The position numbers and the translations under genes were made by a program. The notes under the pieces are model-generated. The model was not told the DNA's origin, did not search any database, and saw only the letters and a list, made by a program, of their open reading frames with translations. Source: Cephalopachus bancanus (Eukaryota > Chordata > Mammalia > Primates > Tarsiidae). Taken from it: DNA of 64,000 nucleotides. Positions 52,010-62,714 of the stretch are shown in pieces. The DNA is taken from NCBI GenBank assembly GCA_027257055.1, contig JAPVLO010000322.1, forward strand, positions 1,674,001-1,738,000, given 5' to 3'. Position 1 is the first letter of the stretch. The number at the start of each line of letters is the position of its first letter.

Positions 52010-52545
52010 TACGAGGGGAGATCCCCCAAGAAACTGGAACTTATTTATTAAGAATTATGTATTTATTCTTACATGCTTAAACTCAGTCATCTTCAAAGTA
52101 CTCTCCATTTAATGCAATACCCTATCGAGTTGCTTTTTCCACTGCTCAAAACAGTTTTTGAATTCATCCATTTTGATGCCTTTTAGTGCTCCTGCCAGGT
52201 TTTTTTTGTTTGTTTGTTTGTTTGTTTGTTTCACTTTTTCCAGATTGGCAAAATGTTTCCCTTTGAAAAAGTGGCTTGGGGCAGATCAGGAGAATATGGA
52301 GGGTGGGGCACAGGGGTCATGCAGTTTTTGGTCAAAAACTGCTGAACACTCAGCATGGAGTCAGGCAGATGTACTGTCATGGTGGAAGAACCAGTCACCT
52401 GTTTGCCACAACCCAGGATGTTTCTTCTGCAAATCATGATGCAACCTTCTCAAAACTTCCAGATAAAAACTTTGGTTGACTGTTTGATCCAGAGGAACAA
52501 ATTCCAAGTATACTAAAAGAGACCTGTCTACCAAAAGATAATTCT
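52010..52545 (-). mobile_element. Mariner-type DNA transposon remnant, second copy
   Basis: Begins at TA then CGAGGGGAGATCC (likely terminal end), homologous to 41336-42050 for most of its length. The minus strand keeps broken mariner transposase pieces: 'FVPLDQTVNQSFYLEVLRR', a 'GDWFFHHDS' context, and 'PHPPYSPDLPQ', where the DFFLF-type block after the third Asp is damaged. An internal (GTTT)n expansion lies at 52207-52231. Not functional. Confidence 0.85.
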
Positions 52546-52628
52546 GTTTTACTTCTATGACTATGAACTTTAGCAAGGTTCTTCCTGCCCTATACCTCAA
52601 TCTTTTCCTCTATAAAATAAGGGGGTTG

Positions 52629-53204
52629 GCCAGGCAGGGTAGCTCAAGCCTATAATCCCAGCACTTTGGGAGACCTAGGTGAGTGGATTGCCTGAGCACA
52701 CGGTTCGAGAACAGCCTGGGCAACTTGGTGGGACCTCATCTCTACAATAAATTGTTGTGGTTTTTTTGAGTTGGAGTCTCACTCGGTCGCCCAGACTGGA
52801 GTGCAGTGGCCGCTCCCGGCCACCGCAGCCTCCACCTGCTGGGCTCTGGCGATCCTTCCGCCTCAGCCTTCCAAGTAGCTGGAATTACAGGCATGTGCTA
52901 CCACACCCGGCTGATTTTTTGATTTATTATAGAGACGAGGTCTCGCTGCCCAGGTGGGTCTCGAACCCGCAAGCTCAGGCAATCCACTCACCTCAGCCTC
53001 CCAAAGGCACGGGATTACAGGCTGAGCCACCGAGCCCGGCTATAAATTGTTTTTTAAATTTGCCAGGCATGGTAGTGTGTGCCTGTAGTTCCAGCTACTT
53101 GGAAGGCTAAGGCAGAAAGAGGCTGCGGTGGCCGTGAGTATGCCACTGCACTCCAGTCTAGGTGACTGAGTGAGACTCCAACTCAAAATAAAACAAAATA
53201 AAAT
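52629..53204 (+). mobile_element. Alu (lineage-specific) containing an antisense Alu, perfect TSD
   Basis: Left arm 52629-52750 and right arm 53055-53204 (right arm internally shortened: 'GGCAGAAAGAGGCTGCGG'). The perfect 15-bp duplication AAAATAAGGGGGTTG lies at 52614-52628 and 53205-53219. Confidence 0.93.
52757..53041 (-). mobile_element. Young Alu, antisense, nested in the Alu linker
   Basis: GAGTTGGAGTCTCACTCGG to CCACCGAGCCCGGC. Inserted at the host Alu's A-rich linker, with the duplication ATAAATTGTT at 52747-52756 and 53042-53051. Very short A tail (7 bases). Confidence 0.95.
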
Positions 53205-53334
53205 AAAATAAGGGGGTTGAACCAGGTGATCTCTAAGAGTCCTCCAAGTGCCAATAGAATTTTCATGACTACAGGATGAGAAACGCTAGACCATGTATGT
53301 AGTTATATGACAACTAATGTTTGCCTAAGGGATT

Positions 53335-53765
53335 AGAGAAGAATAGGAAGGCATCAGCCACAGTGGACAGAAAAGCCCTCCCTAGGAGGAATCTGAGCAG
53401 AAATTTGAGTCAAGTAAGACAGTGAACATGGGGGAAATGGGGAAATTACTCTTGGCAAAGGAAATAGCAAGTGCAAAGGCCCTGGAGTGGTAATGAGCTT
53501 AGCAAGGTTAAGAAGTTAAGAGTGGCCAGTGTGGCTGGAACACCGGAGCAAAGGAGAGAACAGAAGAAGGAAGGAGAGAGAGGAGGGGAGAATTGCAAGG
53601 AAAAAAGAGGGTGAATTACCTTCAAAAGATCTTGAAGGCCATGATGAGCGCTTGACTTTTATCCTGTGAGACAGGAGCATTTAAAGGGTTGTAAGCAGAG
53701 AAGGGACTTACCAAGATCTTAAAGGATAACCCTGGCTGCTGTGTGAACAACAGACTCTAGGGCAG
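53335..53765 (-). mobile_element. L2 LINE, antisense
   Basis: 'AATAGCAAGTGCAAAGGCCCTGGAGTGG', 'AGTGGCCAGTGTGGCTGGAACACCGGAGC', 'GGCCATGATGAGCGCTTGACTTTTATCCTG', 'GGATAACCCTGGCTGCTGTGTGAACAACAGACTC' in antisense L2 order. Confidence 0.9.
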
Positions 53766-54063
53766 CACTATCCACAGAAATACAACTCAAGCCACATGTA
53801 CCATTAAAATATTCTAGTGGTCCCATCAAAAATAGTAAAGAAACAGGTGTTTACTTACAATAATATAGTCTGTTTCAACCAAAGTATTATTATCTCACAG
53901 TCATCTATATTTAAAACATGATTAGAGCTGTTTTACATTGTTTTTTCATACCAAGTCTTCAAAATCCAGTACATAGTTTATGTCTACAGCATCTCAACTT
54001 GACCTAGCCACATTTCAAGTGCCCCCTGACCACATGTGGCTATTGCACTGAGCAGCACAGCTC
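53766..54063. mobile_element. hAT-Charlie-type non-autonomous DNA transposon
   Basis: 'GCAGCACTATCCACAGAAATAC' at the left and 'CTAGCCACATTTCAAGTGCCCCCTGACCACATGTGGCTATTGCACTGAGCAGCACAG' at the right are typical of MER5/MER33-related Charlie derivatives. Terminal CAGCACT/AGCAGC segments are weakly inverted. The exact subfamily is uncertain. Confidence 0.65.
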
Positions 54064-56936
54064 CAGGAGGCAAGAGTGAAAGCAGGAAGACAAGGTGAGA
54101 GGCAGTGGCCAGGTGAGAAAAGGCGGGGCTGCAGCAGAAGGGGCAAGCTCTACTTCATGGGATTATTGTGGTGTTAACAGGATAGGAAATAATGAGAGTG
54201 CTGGATGAATGTTAGCTTTTCTGGGTTGGTATCATTACCTATGATTGCCTGGCAGCTGCAGAATCTATACAACAGACACAGTGTCAGGGCAAACCCTTAA
54301 AACCTCGACGGCCTCTCATCTGATCCCTTAGACACCCAAGGAGGCCAGCCCCAGGTCCCCAAAAACAGAACAGGGTAGGGAGGAGGAGGTATGAGCTTGG
54401 AGCAGTTGTCACCTCTGAGACAGTTCATCCCTGAACAAGCACAGCCTCCTTGTCTGCGGATGCCACCAGGACCACTGGGACATGCCCCGTCTCCTAGTTC
54501 TGGACCCAAGGATGGGGGAGAGAAGAGGCTTGCCCTGGGGGCTGAGGATTGAGCCTGGAGCCCATCTTAGGAACTGGGCATCAGGGCCTAGGTCTTCCTC
54601 AGCCTCCTCAGTCACTGCCCGCATCCTGCAGAAGCTTCAGTCCATCTCCTGGCCTGGGATGCATCTCTTAGACACAGGACATACAACCCCACCAAACTGG
54701 AGGATCAGGTGTTATTTCATGGCTAACAGAAATAACAATTACAATAGCTAACACGGGCTACTCTGTATTCTAAGCATTTTGATACAGATTAGTTCATTTC
54801 ACCTTTATTGTCCAAGGTCACACAACTTCTAACTGCAGGGACTGGCATGGAATGACCCCAGGGCCCTAACCACCAGGCTCTCCTGCCTCTTTGGTGGAGC
54901 AGAAAGGCAGTTGTCACCATTCAAAACTGCCGAGCCTCTCCCATGTGGCAAGTAGCACGCCGGGACCCTGCCCCTTCTGAGCTTACCCCTATCACAGGGA
55001 TAAGTTCCCTGTGATTTTCTTCTAGGAATGAGGGGAGGGTTTCTGCCCTGATGGGATCGCTGGATGGACATCTCCTCCTCCTTCTCCAACATCCCCAGGT
55101 ACACATAGACACCTGTGCAGAATCTAGCCCTGTCTGATGGCAATGAAGATTAGGAAGAAAACAAGGATGGCAGGGAGGGGAGTTGAGCTGAGTCCAGGTT
55201 GATGCCCATTGGTGAGGGTTGGTGTCAGAGGTCAGAATCCCTGGAAATACTCTAGAACTGTGAGATTGGCATGCAGGAGGTGTATGGGGGAGCTTACGGA
55301 GGAGAACTCCCAGAAACACCAGGAAGTAAAGGAAGCAGGGTTAGGCCAAGGGAGAAATGGATCTGCAGTGCAGCTATACCAAAGGCTCAGCCAATCTCCC
55401 AAGGCGTTCTGGGGTTGGGATGGTCAAAGTGTTCCAAATCAAAACAAGGAGGCCTGGCCTTTGTAAGCCCCTACCATCCATCAGCTGTTGGATGCAGGCT
55501 GACCAAGGGAGGAGGCATAACACCGGGAAAGGCTCTCCCCGCGACTTCCACCGGAGGCAATTCCCTGAGGTGGATTCAGCTGTGAGTCATCCACAGCCCA
55601 CATGCCCAGAAGCCGGGGAGGGAGCACTTTGGATCTGAAGGGGAATCGGGGTGCGCACCACAGCATCCACTACAGTCAGGCAGCAGGATGGGATAGAGGG
55701 CTGTTTCCTCCCAGGAAAGGAAGCAACAGTGTTGCAGCTAGCACAAGCCAGAAACGCTGGCCTTAGCCCCAGAAACACAGCTGGGGAAGGCTCTGTCACT
55801 GTCACCGCAGGGACTCGGGCCTACGCGGGGGCTCTGTCTCTGAACAGCTCTTCGCCCCCACCCTGTGTTACCCACCCCAGGTCCAGTTCCAGCCACTCAC
55901 GCCTCCCATTCTGCAGGGTGGGGACCTCCAATCCCATCTCAGTCAGGCTACCGTGAAGGAGATTCAGCAGGTGGAAAAGTATGTTCACTGAAGGGTGTCA
56001 TTAAGCTTATTACTTTGCCATTCCCTGTGTTTGGAAGGCCTGTTCCCCATGCCCAACACTTCCGGCTTTCTCCCTTACCCTGGACTTCCCGGCCCCAGTC
56101 CTGCCCTTCTCAGGTCTTTGACTCTTCCCTCTCTCACCGGACACACTCTCTCTCAGCCTCGACCTCCATATCCCTCTGCTCCTCTCTGTGTCTCTACCTC
56201 CATCCTGATCTGGATCTTTACCTGTGGCCCCTCTACAGTTTCACCTCCAGCTAAGGCAGTTCAGAGCCCAGCCCCTGTCTATCTGCTGTCCAAGCCAGGT
56301 CTGGTCTGGGCAGGGGGGAGGGCAGGGAGAGTGGCCTGAACTCTCGGACCCACAGCAGCAGCTTAGTTTGACGCTCTCCTGTCCACCCCCAGAAGACCCA
56401 CGCATCTCCTACTCTTGCTGAGACAACAGCTACCCCATCCTTCCTGCTTGTTTACTACAGCTGTGCAGAGAAACTGCAGCAACACAACGGGATCACTCCA
56501 GAAGCTTGATGCTGGCAAGGGGCCAAGAGCCCCTCAGCAGTGTGGGCAGGCTTCCAGGCAGCAAGGCCCTGCCCCTGGAGTGGCGGGAGGCCCCAGTCCA
56601 CCTGGCCACCATGCTGGCATCCTCCACAGCTGGGACTGAGGGCCAGAGGCCTGGTCCAGCAGGGGTGAGAGCAGCAGGCATGGTTCCCCACTACCCTGTC
56701 CCCCTACACAGGGTACCTAAACCAGGCAGCTATGCCAACCCCACAGCCAAGACAGAGCCCTTCCTCTTGGCTCTATAGAGATGAGGGAACTCCACTTCAC
56801 AAGGAACTTCTCTACAAAATAGGTGGGGAGAGGAAATACACAAACAAAAAGGTCACAAGAGTATGAACCCTGACCAGCTCCCCAGCACACTCGCTCAGTA
56901 AGCATCACTGAGCTGGTAGCTGCATCAGGCAGTCGG
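54064..56936. other. 2.9 kb without recognised repeats or genes
   Basis: The longest stretch free of recognisable Alu, MIR, L2 or L1 in the window. ORFs of 60-132 codons lie on all frames with no domain. The segment 54613-54660 is the second copy of the 48-bp match described at 51896-51943. No CpG island or splice-framed ORF stands out. A lost old repeat cannot be excluded. Confidence 0.45.
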
Positions 56937-56990
56937 TGGATGGATGGATGGATGGGTGGATGGATGGATGGATGGACGAACAAATGGATG
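56937..56990 (+). repeat. (TGGA)n microsatellite
   Basis: GTGGATGGATGGATGGATGG followed by GTGGATGGATGGATGGATGG and a decayed end. Confidence 0.93.
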
Positions 56991-57030
56991 GGAAGACAGA
57001 AAAAGTCGTGGTTTCCAGATTGGCATAGCT

Positions 57031-57346
57031 GGCTGGGTGCAGTGGCTCATGCCTATAATCCCAGTATTTTGGGAAGAAGAGGAGGGAAGATTGCTTGGGC
57101 CCAGAAGTTTAAGACCAACCTAGGCAACATAGAAGACCACATCTCTACAAAAACAAAAAATTAACCAGATGTGGTGGTGTGAGCCTATAGTCCCAGCTAT
57201 TTGGGAAACTGGGGCAGAAGGATCACCTGAGCTCAGGAGGTTGAGGCTGCAGTGAGCCATGTTTGTGCCATTGCACTCCAGGCTGGATGACAGAGTGAGA
57301 CCCCGACTCAACAACAACAACAACAAAAAACTAAACTAAATAACAA
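57031..57346 (+). mobile_element. Alu (AluJ-like), full dimer, (CAA)n tail
   Basis: GGCTGGGTGCAGTGGCTCATGCC to GAGACCCCGACTC, then CAACAACAACAACAACAAAA. Confidence 0.9.
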
Positions 57347-57607
57347 AAACAGATAAGCACGACCCACTATACAAGACTTTTCCTCATCCTACCCAGACAA
57401 CCCCCTTTGATAGGTTTATTTATTCAACAAAATCTAATGGAAGTGTCAGACTCCTTCCTTTGGCCTCTGAATTTTGAGCAAATTTCTGTTTACTCTTCTC
57501 TGCCCCTTTTCCTCCAGGAGAGGGTGTGCCCAGGTCATGGACACAGTCACAAGTGGGTAATCAGGAACTGAGAAGCCTGCTTTGGCTGAGGCCCTGTGAG
57601 CTGATCA

Positions 57608-58223
57608 TTTTTTTTTTTTTTTTTTTTGAGTTGGAGTCTCGTTCTGTTACCCAGGCTGGAGTGCAGTAGCACACTCATGGCCACCCCAGCGTTGACCTGC
57701 TGGGCTCCTACAATCCTTCCACCTCAGCCTTCCAAGTTGCTGGAACTAAGGGGCGCACTACCATGCCTGGCTAATTTTTTTTTCTTTTTCTTTTTTTTTT
57801 TTTTTTTTGAGTTGGAGTCTCACTCTGTCGCCCAGACTGGAGTGCAGTGGCCGCTCCTGGCCACCGCAGCCTCGACCTGCTGGGCTCCGGCGATCCTTCT
57901 GCCTCAGCCTTCCAAGTAGCCGGAATTACAGGCATGGGCTACCACACCCGGCTGACTTTTTGATTTATTGTAGAGATGAGGTCTCGCTGCCCAGGCGGGT
58001 CTTGAGCCCGCGGGCTCAGGCAATCCACTCACCTCAGCCTCCCAAAGGCGCGGGATTATAGGCTGAGCCACCGAGCCCGGTTTAATTTTTTTTATCACTA
58101 TTTATTGTAGGGACAAGGTCTCACCAAGTTGCCCAGGCTGGTCTCAAACCCACAGGCTCAGGCAATCCACTCACCTCACCTCCCAAAGTGCTGGGATTAC
58201 AGGCTGAGCCACCAAGCTTGGCC
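57608..58223 (-). mobile_element. Alu, antisense, containing a second antisense Alu
   Basis: Right arm at 57608-57780 and left arm at 58084-58223 (ending ACCAAGCTTGGCC). Flanks GATCATTTT (57603) and GATCATCTT (58229) suggest the target-site duplication. The host is older than its insert. Confidence 0.88.
57783..58080 (-). mobile_element. Young Alu, antisense, nested in the linker of another Alu
   Basis: Poly-T (with a TTTCTTTTTC start), GAGTTGGAGTCTCACTCTGTC to CCACCGAGCCCGG. Near consensus for the young family. Flanked by TTAATTTTTTTT-type sequence on both sides. Confidence 0.92.
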
Positions 58224-58799
58224 AAGTCGATCATCTTAAGGAAAGAGCAGAGTGAGCCAGGCAAGATGCATACGCCCCCGCTGCCTCCAGCAGAGTTAGT
58301 GAAGCCACAGGGAGTGTTTTGGGACTGTCCCATCAGAAAACAGGTATGGAATTTTTTTTTCTCCCTGCCAGGAACCTCAGCCCAGAGCTGGGACTTGGCT
58401 CCCTGATCAGAGCCCAAAAACAGGACTTAAGTCATGCAGAGGGACTGGAGGGGGGCCAGGAGCTAAGTGGTACAGAGGGGACAGGGGAGATAGGACTGGG
58501 AGCCCCCTGGGGAAGGGAAGCTCCGCGGCAGGCCTGGCTGGATGGCACCCCACCCTGTCTAACCTCATCTACTGGATGGCTTCCAGAAGGCTCAGGGCCT
58601 GATCCCAGGCAGTGCCCCGCCAGGGCAGGAAAGACCCTGGAGCAATCATGTTCTCAGAACTGCCCCACTTCACCCATTGTGGGGATCCTGGTCTTTCTGG
58701 GTGGCATACACTGGGTGTCCAGGAGGCTGGAAGATGAGAAAAGGCTGGAGGAATCTGGAAGAATCAGAGGAAGACCAATTATCTCCCTGGGTTTCCCAA
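58224..58799. other. Non-coding stretch without recognised features
   Basis: No named repeat. A 161-codon plus-strand ORF (58319-58804) has no recognisable domain. Confidence 0.4.
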
Positions 58800-58950
58800 A
58801 CTAATTGAGATGTTGTGAAGATTAAATGAGATAATATATGTCAAGTGCTTAGAATTAGTAAGCACTCAATCAGTGTTGGCCATTGGCACTTAGGATAGTA
58901 CCTGGCACAAAGTGGGCACTAAATATTTATTGAATGAATAAATTAATCCT
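58800..58950 (+). mobile_element. MIR SINE 3' half, sense
   Basis: 'GAGATGTTGTGAAGATTAAATGAGATAATATATGTCAAGTGCTTAG...AGTACCTGGCACAAAGTGGGCACTAAATATTTATTGAATGAATAAA'. The last part resembles the shared L2/MIR end, so two fragments may be joined here. Confidence 0.85.
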
Positions 58951-59034
58951 ACTCCCACTTAGCTCCTCTACTTCAAACACTGGAGGATTAGAGTCAATAT
59001 TGTCTCTACAGCTACCAGGGAAGATGTGTATATT

Positions 59035-59165
59035 AAGTTCATTCCCACCCCAGGGCCTTTGTGCTTGCTGTTCCTTCTGCCAGTTTGATTTCCTATACAT
59101 TTTCACATGATTCAGTCTCTCACTTAATTTAGATCTCTGCAACTGTAAATAAGAAAGGGCCCTAA
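59035..59165 (+). mobile_element. L2 LINE fragment, sense
   Basis: 'CACCCCAGGGCCTTTGTGCTTGCTGTTCCTTCTGCCAG' is a clear L2 match; 'TTCAGTCTCTCACTTAATTTAGATCTC' follows. Confidence 0.82.
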
Positions 59166-59248
59166 CCACTGCCTGCTGATAGAGCTCCCCTCTTCCCAAA
59201 GTTATCTCTCCTACCCCAGTCAAGGACTCTCACCGAGTCCATAAACAA

Positions 59249-59259
59249 ACACGCACACG

Positions 59260-59297
<38 letters not shown>
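59249..59297 (+). repeat. (CA)n microsatellite with CG interruptions
   Basis: ACACGCACACGCACGCACAC followed by pure (AC)n to 59297. Confidence 0.93.
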
Positions 59298-59298
<1 letters not shown>

Positions 59299-59560
59299 CC
59301 AAGCAACTTTACTAGGCAATCTCAGGGTCTACATTATCCGAGGCTAGGACTTGAGCCAACAGGGTCATCTATATGCTAATAACCATCAGTGCTCATACGT
59401 GACAAGGTCTCACTTAACCCACAGAGGAGGTCATGCTCTGTCCCCAGCCACCCACCCTCCCAACCAGCCTTGCCAAAAACCATAGTACCATGCAAACAAC
59501 AGGGTGCGATGGACCAGGATTTAAGAATCCTTGTGCTACCATTTAAGAAAAAAATATTTT

Positions 59561-59877
59561 TCTTTTCTTTCTTTTCTTTTTTTTTTTTTTTTTTTTTGAG
59601 TTGAAATCTCAGTCTATCACCCAGGCTAGAATGCAGCAGCATGCTCACAGCTACCACAGCCTCAATCTCCTGGGTTCAAGCAAGCCTTCCACCTCAGCCT
59701 TACAAGTAATTGGAACTACAGGCATGTGCCACCACACCCAGCTAACTTTTTGATTTATTGTAGAGACGAGGTCTCGCAAAGCTGCCCAGGCTGGTTTCAA
59801 ACCCTGGGCTCAGGCAATCCTCTTGCCTCTACCTCCCAAAGTGCTGGGATTACAGGCATGAGCCACTGCACCCAACC
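59561..59877 (-). mobile_element. Alu, antisense, with TSD
   Basis: Long T-rich tail, GAGTTGAAATCTCAGTC to GCCACTGCACCCAACC. Flanked by AAGAAAAAAATATTTT (59545-59560) and AAGAAAAAAATACTTT (59878-59893), 15 of 16 identical, with the L1-endonuclease-type TTT/AAGAAA break. Confidence 0.93.
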
Positions 59878-59889
59878 AAGAAAAAAATA

Positions 59890-60004
59890 CTTTTATTGAG
59901 CACTTACTGTGTGCCAGGCACTGCATCAAGCTCTCTATACACTTGAGCTCACAACAACTTAATGAGGTAGGTGTTATCCTTATTTTACACCCAGCTGAGG
60001 CGCA
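59890..60004 (-). mobile_element. MIR 3' half, antisense
   Basis: 'CTTTTATTGAGCACTTACTGTGTGCCAGGCACTGCATCAAGC', 'CACAACAACTTAATGAGGTAGGTGTTATCCTTATTTTACACC'. Confidence 0.85.
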
Positions 60005-60240
60005 ATAAACCAGTCCAAGTGCTTGCGCTCTGGAATGAGACAGATCTGGGTTCAAATTTGGACTCTTGCACTCACTTGCTATGTGACCTTGGGCAAGTTA
60101 CTGCAATTCTCTGAGTCTCTGCTTTCTCCTCTGTAATGAGGAGATAAGGCAGCCACTGCCACTCTGGGCCCTTGTGAGGATTAAAGGAGATAATAGATAT
60201 AAGTACCACATGGTGCCAGGCACGAAGCCTCAAGCAAAGT
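60005..60240 (+). mobile_element. MIR SINE, sense, nearly full length
   Basis: 'CTCTGGAATGAGACAGATCTGGGTTCAAATTTGGACTC', 'TATGTGACCTTGGGCAAGTTACTGCAATTCTCTGAGTCTCTG', 'TGTGAGGATTAAAGGAGATAATAGATATAAG'. With the antisense half before it, it forms an inverted MIR pair. Confidence 0.92.
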
Positions 60241-61149
60241 CGGGGCCTGCCCTTCCCTCCTTATCTCACCGGCTCCCCTGCCAAGGTTTGCAGGCTGGGA
60301 CTGATCTTCCCCATAGTTCCAGGCACAGGGCTGGGCACTGCCAGCACACACAGAAAATTCTTGCTGATTGGCAGATTTTCCCAACTCCTGTCCCAGGCCT
60401 TGATGGCAAAGAGCACTCCCCTTCCCTATGTGTCTGAGAAGGGGATCCCTGCCCTGGGCAGCACCTGAGCAAAGGGTGCTCTGAAGGGCCCTGCCTGCTT
60501 CTGAGTTTCTGCATTGTCCAGATGCCCTTTCAGCCACCATATGCCTACGCTACATCCTGATCCTGGGTCTGAGTTCCTGAGATCTGCATCCTGAGATCCT
60601 GGGTTCCCTGGGTCTGAGTTCCTACCAAGTTGCCCAGCACCCTGACTTCTCCAAGGCCATGGCCACCCATGGGCCTACCAGTCACGTAGCTAAATGCATG
60701 GAGCCTTGACCCTTCGCCCTGCCCTGTGGTTGGACCCTGCCACATGATGACAGACACCCCCCATTCACCCAGCTGCCCAGATCACTCCCTCCAGAATACC
60801 AGGCTCCAGTCTGCCCACTATTCTCCCTGTGGCTCCAGCCACTCCCCACAGCTAGTGCTTTCACCCCACACAGGTCCCCCATATGCACACTTGAAGCCTA
60901 CCGCCAAGCCCATGCCAGCCATGATCTCTGCAGGCACTTCAACATTAGTCGAAGACACTCATAAATAAATATGTAGAAATCATATGCAAACCAAGGTAGA
61001 AATTTACATCTTTCTCTGCTGAGTCAGCACCTCAAGGCACTGGGGAGGCTGCCTGTAGCTTGGAAGGTTTGGGACAAGAACCCTCAGCATCTAGGGTCCA
61101 TTGGACGATCCAGATTCATTGTGTGAGATTTTAGAACTTCCAAGTTGGA
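60241..61149. other. Non-coding stretch with a 45-bp-spaced direct repeat
   Basis: CCTGGGTCTGAGTTCCT occurs exactly at 60562-60578 and 60607-60623, with CTGAGATC words between: a small decayed tandem array. Otherwise no named repeat or gene. Confidence 0.5.
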
Positions 61150-61335
61150 AATATTGACCACCTTTTGTTGATTGCCTACTACACACCAGGTATTCTCTTA
61201 CATACCAGCTGCTGTAGGTATAAAATAACGTGCAAAGTGCTTGCATAGAAGGGTACCTGGCACCTGGTAAGAACGCAATATATGTGAGCTTTGATTAATA
61301 TTATCTAATTTATTCTTCACAGTATCAATAGTCAT
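61150..61335. mobile_element. L2/MIR end fragments
   Basis: 'TTTTGTTGATTGCCTACTACACACCAGGTATTCTCTTACATACC' is antisense L2/MIR end; 'GCAAAGTGCTTGCATAGAAGGGTACCTGGCACCTGGTAAGAACGCAATATATGTGAGC' is a sense MIR 3' end. Confidence 0.6.
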
Positions 61336-61837
61336 GAGTATAACTACCATGAATAGTAATCATTATGTACTATCATTAACAGGGTGCTTCCTATGCCACA
61401 AGCTTTCCTTGTATGGCAGATAGTGCTGGCATTGCACCCCCATCCCTCCAGGCCCTACCATTTCAGTGTACTCCAGCCTGACTTCCAACTGCCTGCAGCT
61501 GCATCTTTGCCTGAGGGCTTCCCCTGTTCTCCAGGAGGCTGCTCTGCCCTCCCAAGGCAGGCCTGGAGTGCTGGATACTTAACCCACATCTCCAGAACGA
61601 TCAATACGTTGTTAGATAAATGACCCAGCTCTCTCATCTATCAAGTCGGGTAACTCTCAGAAGTGTGCCAGCACGGGTGCCCAGAGGTCCTCAGCGGTCC
61701 AGTTGCCCATAGTTATAACTTGCAACTTGCTTCCTGAGGCTCCCTCTATTGGCTTCCTCCACTTCCCTGTCTCACCAGCCCACTCCACCAGTGTTTCCTG
61801 GAATCATGCTTCTGCGTGCATTCAAAACCTCATCTCA
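61336..61837. other. Non-coding stretch without clear features
   Basis: 'CATTTCAGTGTACTCCAGCCTGACTTCC' may be L2-like but is too short to call. Confidence 0.4.
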
Positions 61838-62142
61838 GCAGGGCATGGTGGATCACACCTGTAATCCCAGCACTTTGGGAGATGGAGGCAAGAGGATGGC
61901 TTGAGCCCAGAAGTTCGAGACCAGCCTGGGCAACATAGCGAGGCCTCGTCTGTACAAAAATAAAATAAAATAAAATAATTATTTGGGTGTGGTGGCACGC
62001 ATCTGTCGTCCCAGCTACTCAGGAAGCTGAGGTGGGAGGATCACCTGAGCCCAGAAATTGGAGGCATTAGTGAGCCATAATTGTGCCACTGCACTCCACC
62101 CTGGGTGACAGTGAGGCCTTGACTCAAAAAAAGAAAAAAAAA
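61838..62142 (+). mobile_element. Alu (AluJ-like), first of a three-Alu stack
   Basis: CAGGGCATGGTGGATCACACC to TGACTC plus A-tail; (AAAAT)n linker at 61958-61980. CTCATCTCAG before it (near 61829) recurs after the third Alu (62713), so its original target duplication now brackets all three. Confidence 0.92.
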
Positions 62143-62417
62143 GGCTAGGGACAGCGGCTCAGCCTGTAATCCTAGCGCTTTGGGAGGCTGAGGTAAGAGG
62201 ATTGATTGCCTGAGCCTGGGGGTTCGAGACCAGCCTGGGCAATTGGTAAGACCTTGTCTCTACAATAAATCACCAAAAGCAGCCAGGCGTGATGGTATGC
62301 ATCTGTAGTTCCAGCTACTGGGAAGGCTGAGGCAGGGTGAGGCTGCGGTGGCCATGATGTGTGTCACTGCACTCCAGCCCGGGTGACAAAGAGTGAGAAT
62401 TTAACTCAAAAAAAAAA
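62143..62417 (+). mobile_element. Alu (lineage-specific), second of the stack
   Basis: GGCTAGGGACAGCGGCTCAGCC start; right arm shortened ('GGCAGGGTGAGGCTGCGG'); ends AACTC plus A-tail. Inserted into the A-tail of the first. Confidence 0.92.
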
Positions 62418-62420
62418 CTA

Positions 62421-62711
62421 GCCAGGCTCAGTGGCTCAGCCTGTAATCCCACACTTTGGGAGGTTGAGGTGACTGGATTGCCTGAGCCCACGGGTTCGAG
62501 ACCCACCTGGGCAACTTGGCGAGACCTCATCTCTACAATAAATCTAAAAAAATTAGCCGGCGTGGTAGTGTGTGCCTGTAGTTCCAGCTACTTGGAAGGC
62601 TGAGGCAGAAGGATCGCCGGAGTCCAGCAGGTCGAGGCTGCGGTGGCCAGGAGCGGCCACTGCACTCCAGTCTGGGCGACAGAGTGAGCCTCCAACTCAA
62701 AAGAAAAAAAA
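62421..62711 (+). mobile_element. Young lineage-specific Alu, third of the stack
   Basis: GCCAGGCTCAGTGGCTCAGCC to GCCTCCAACTC plus A-tail. Close to the family consensus. Inserted into the A-tail of the second. Confidence 0.94.
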
Positions 62712-62714
62712 ACT

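Larger units (their letters stand above)
52550..53270 (+). mobile_element. MIR SINE, sense, split by an Alu
   Basis: Before the Alu: 'CTATACCTCAATCTTTTCCTCTATAAAATAAGGGGGTTG'. After it: 'GGGGGTTGAACCAGGTGATCTCTAAGAGTCCTCCAAGTGCC', the MIRb 3' part. Confidence 0.75.
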
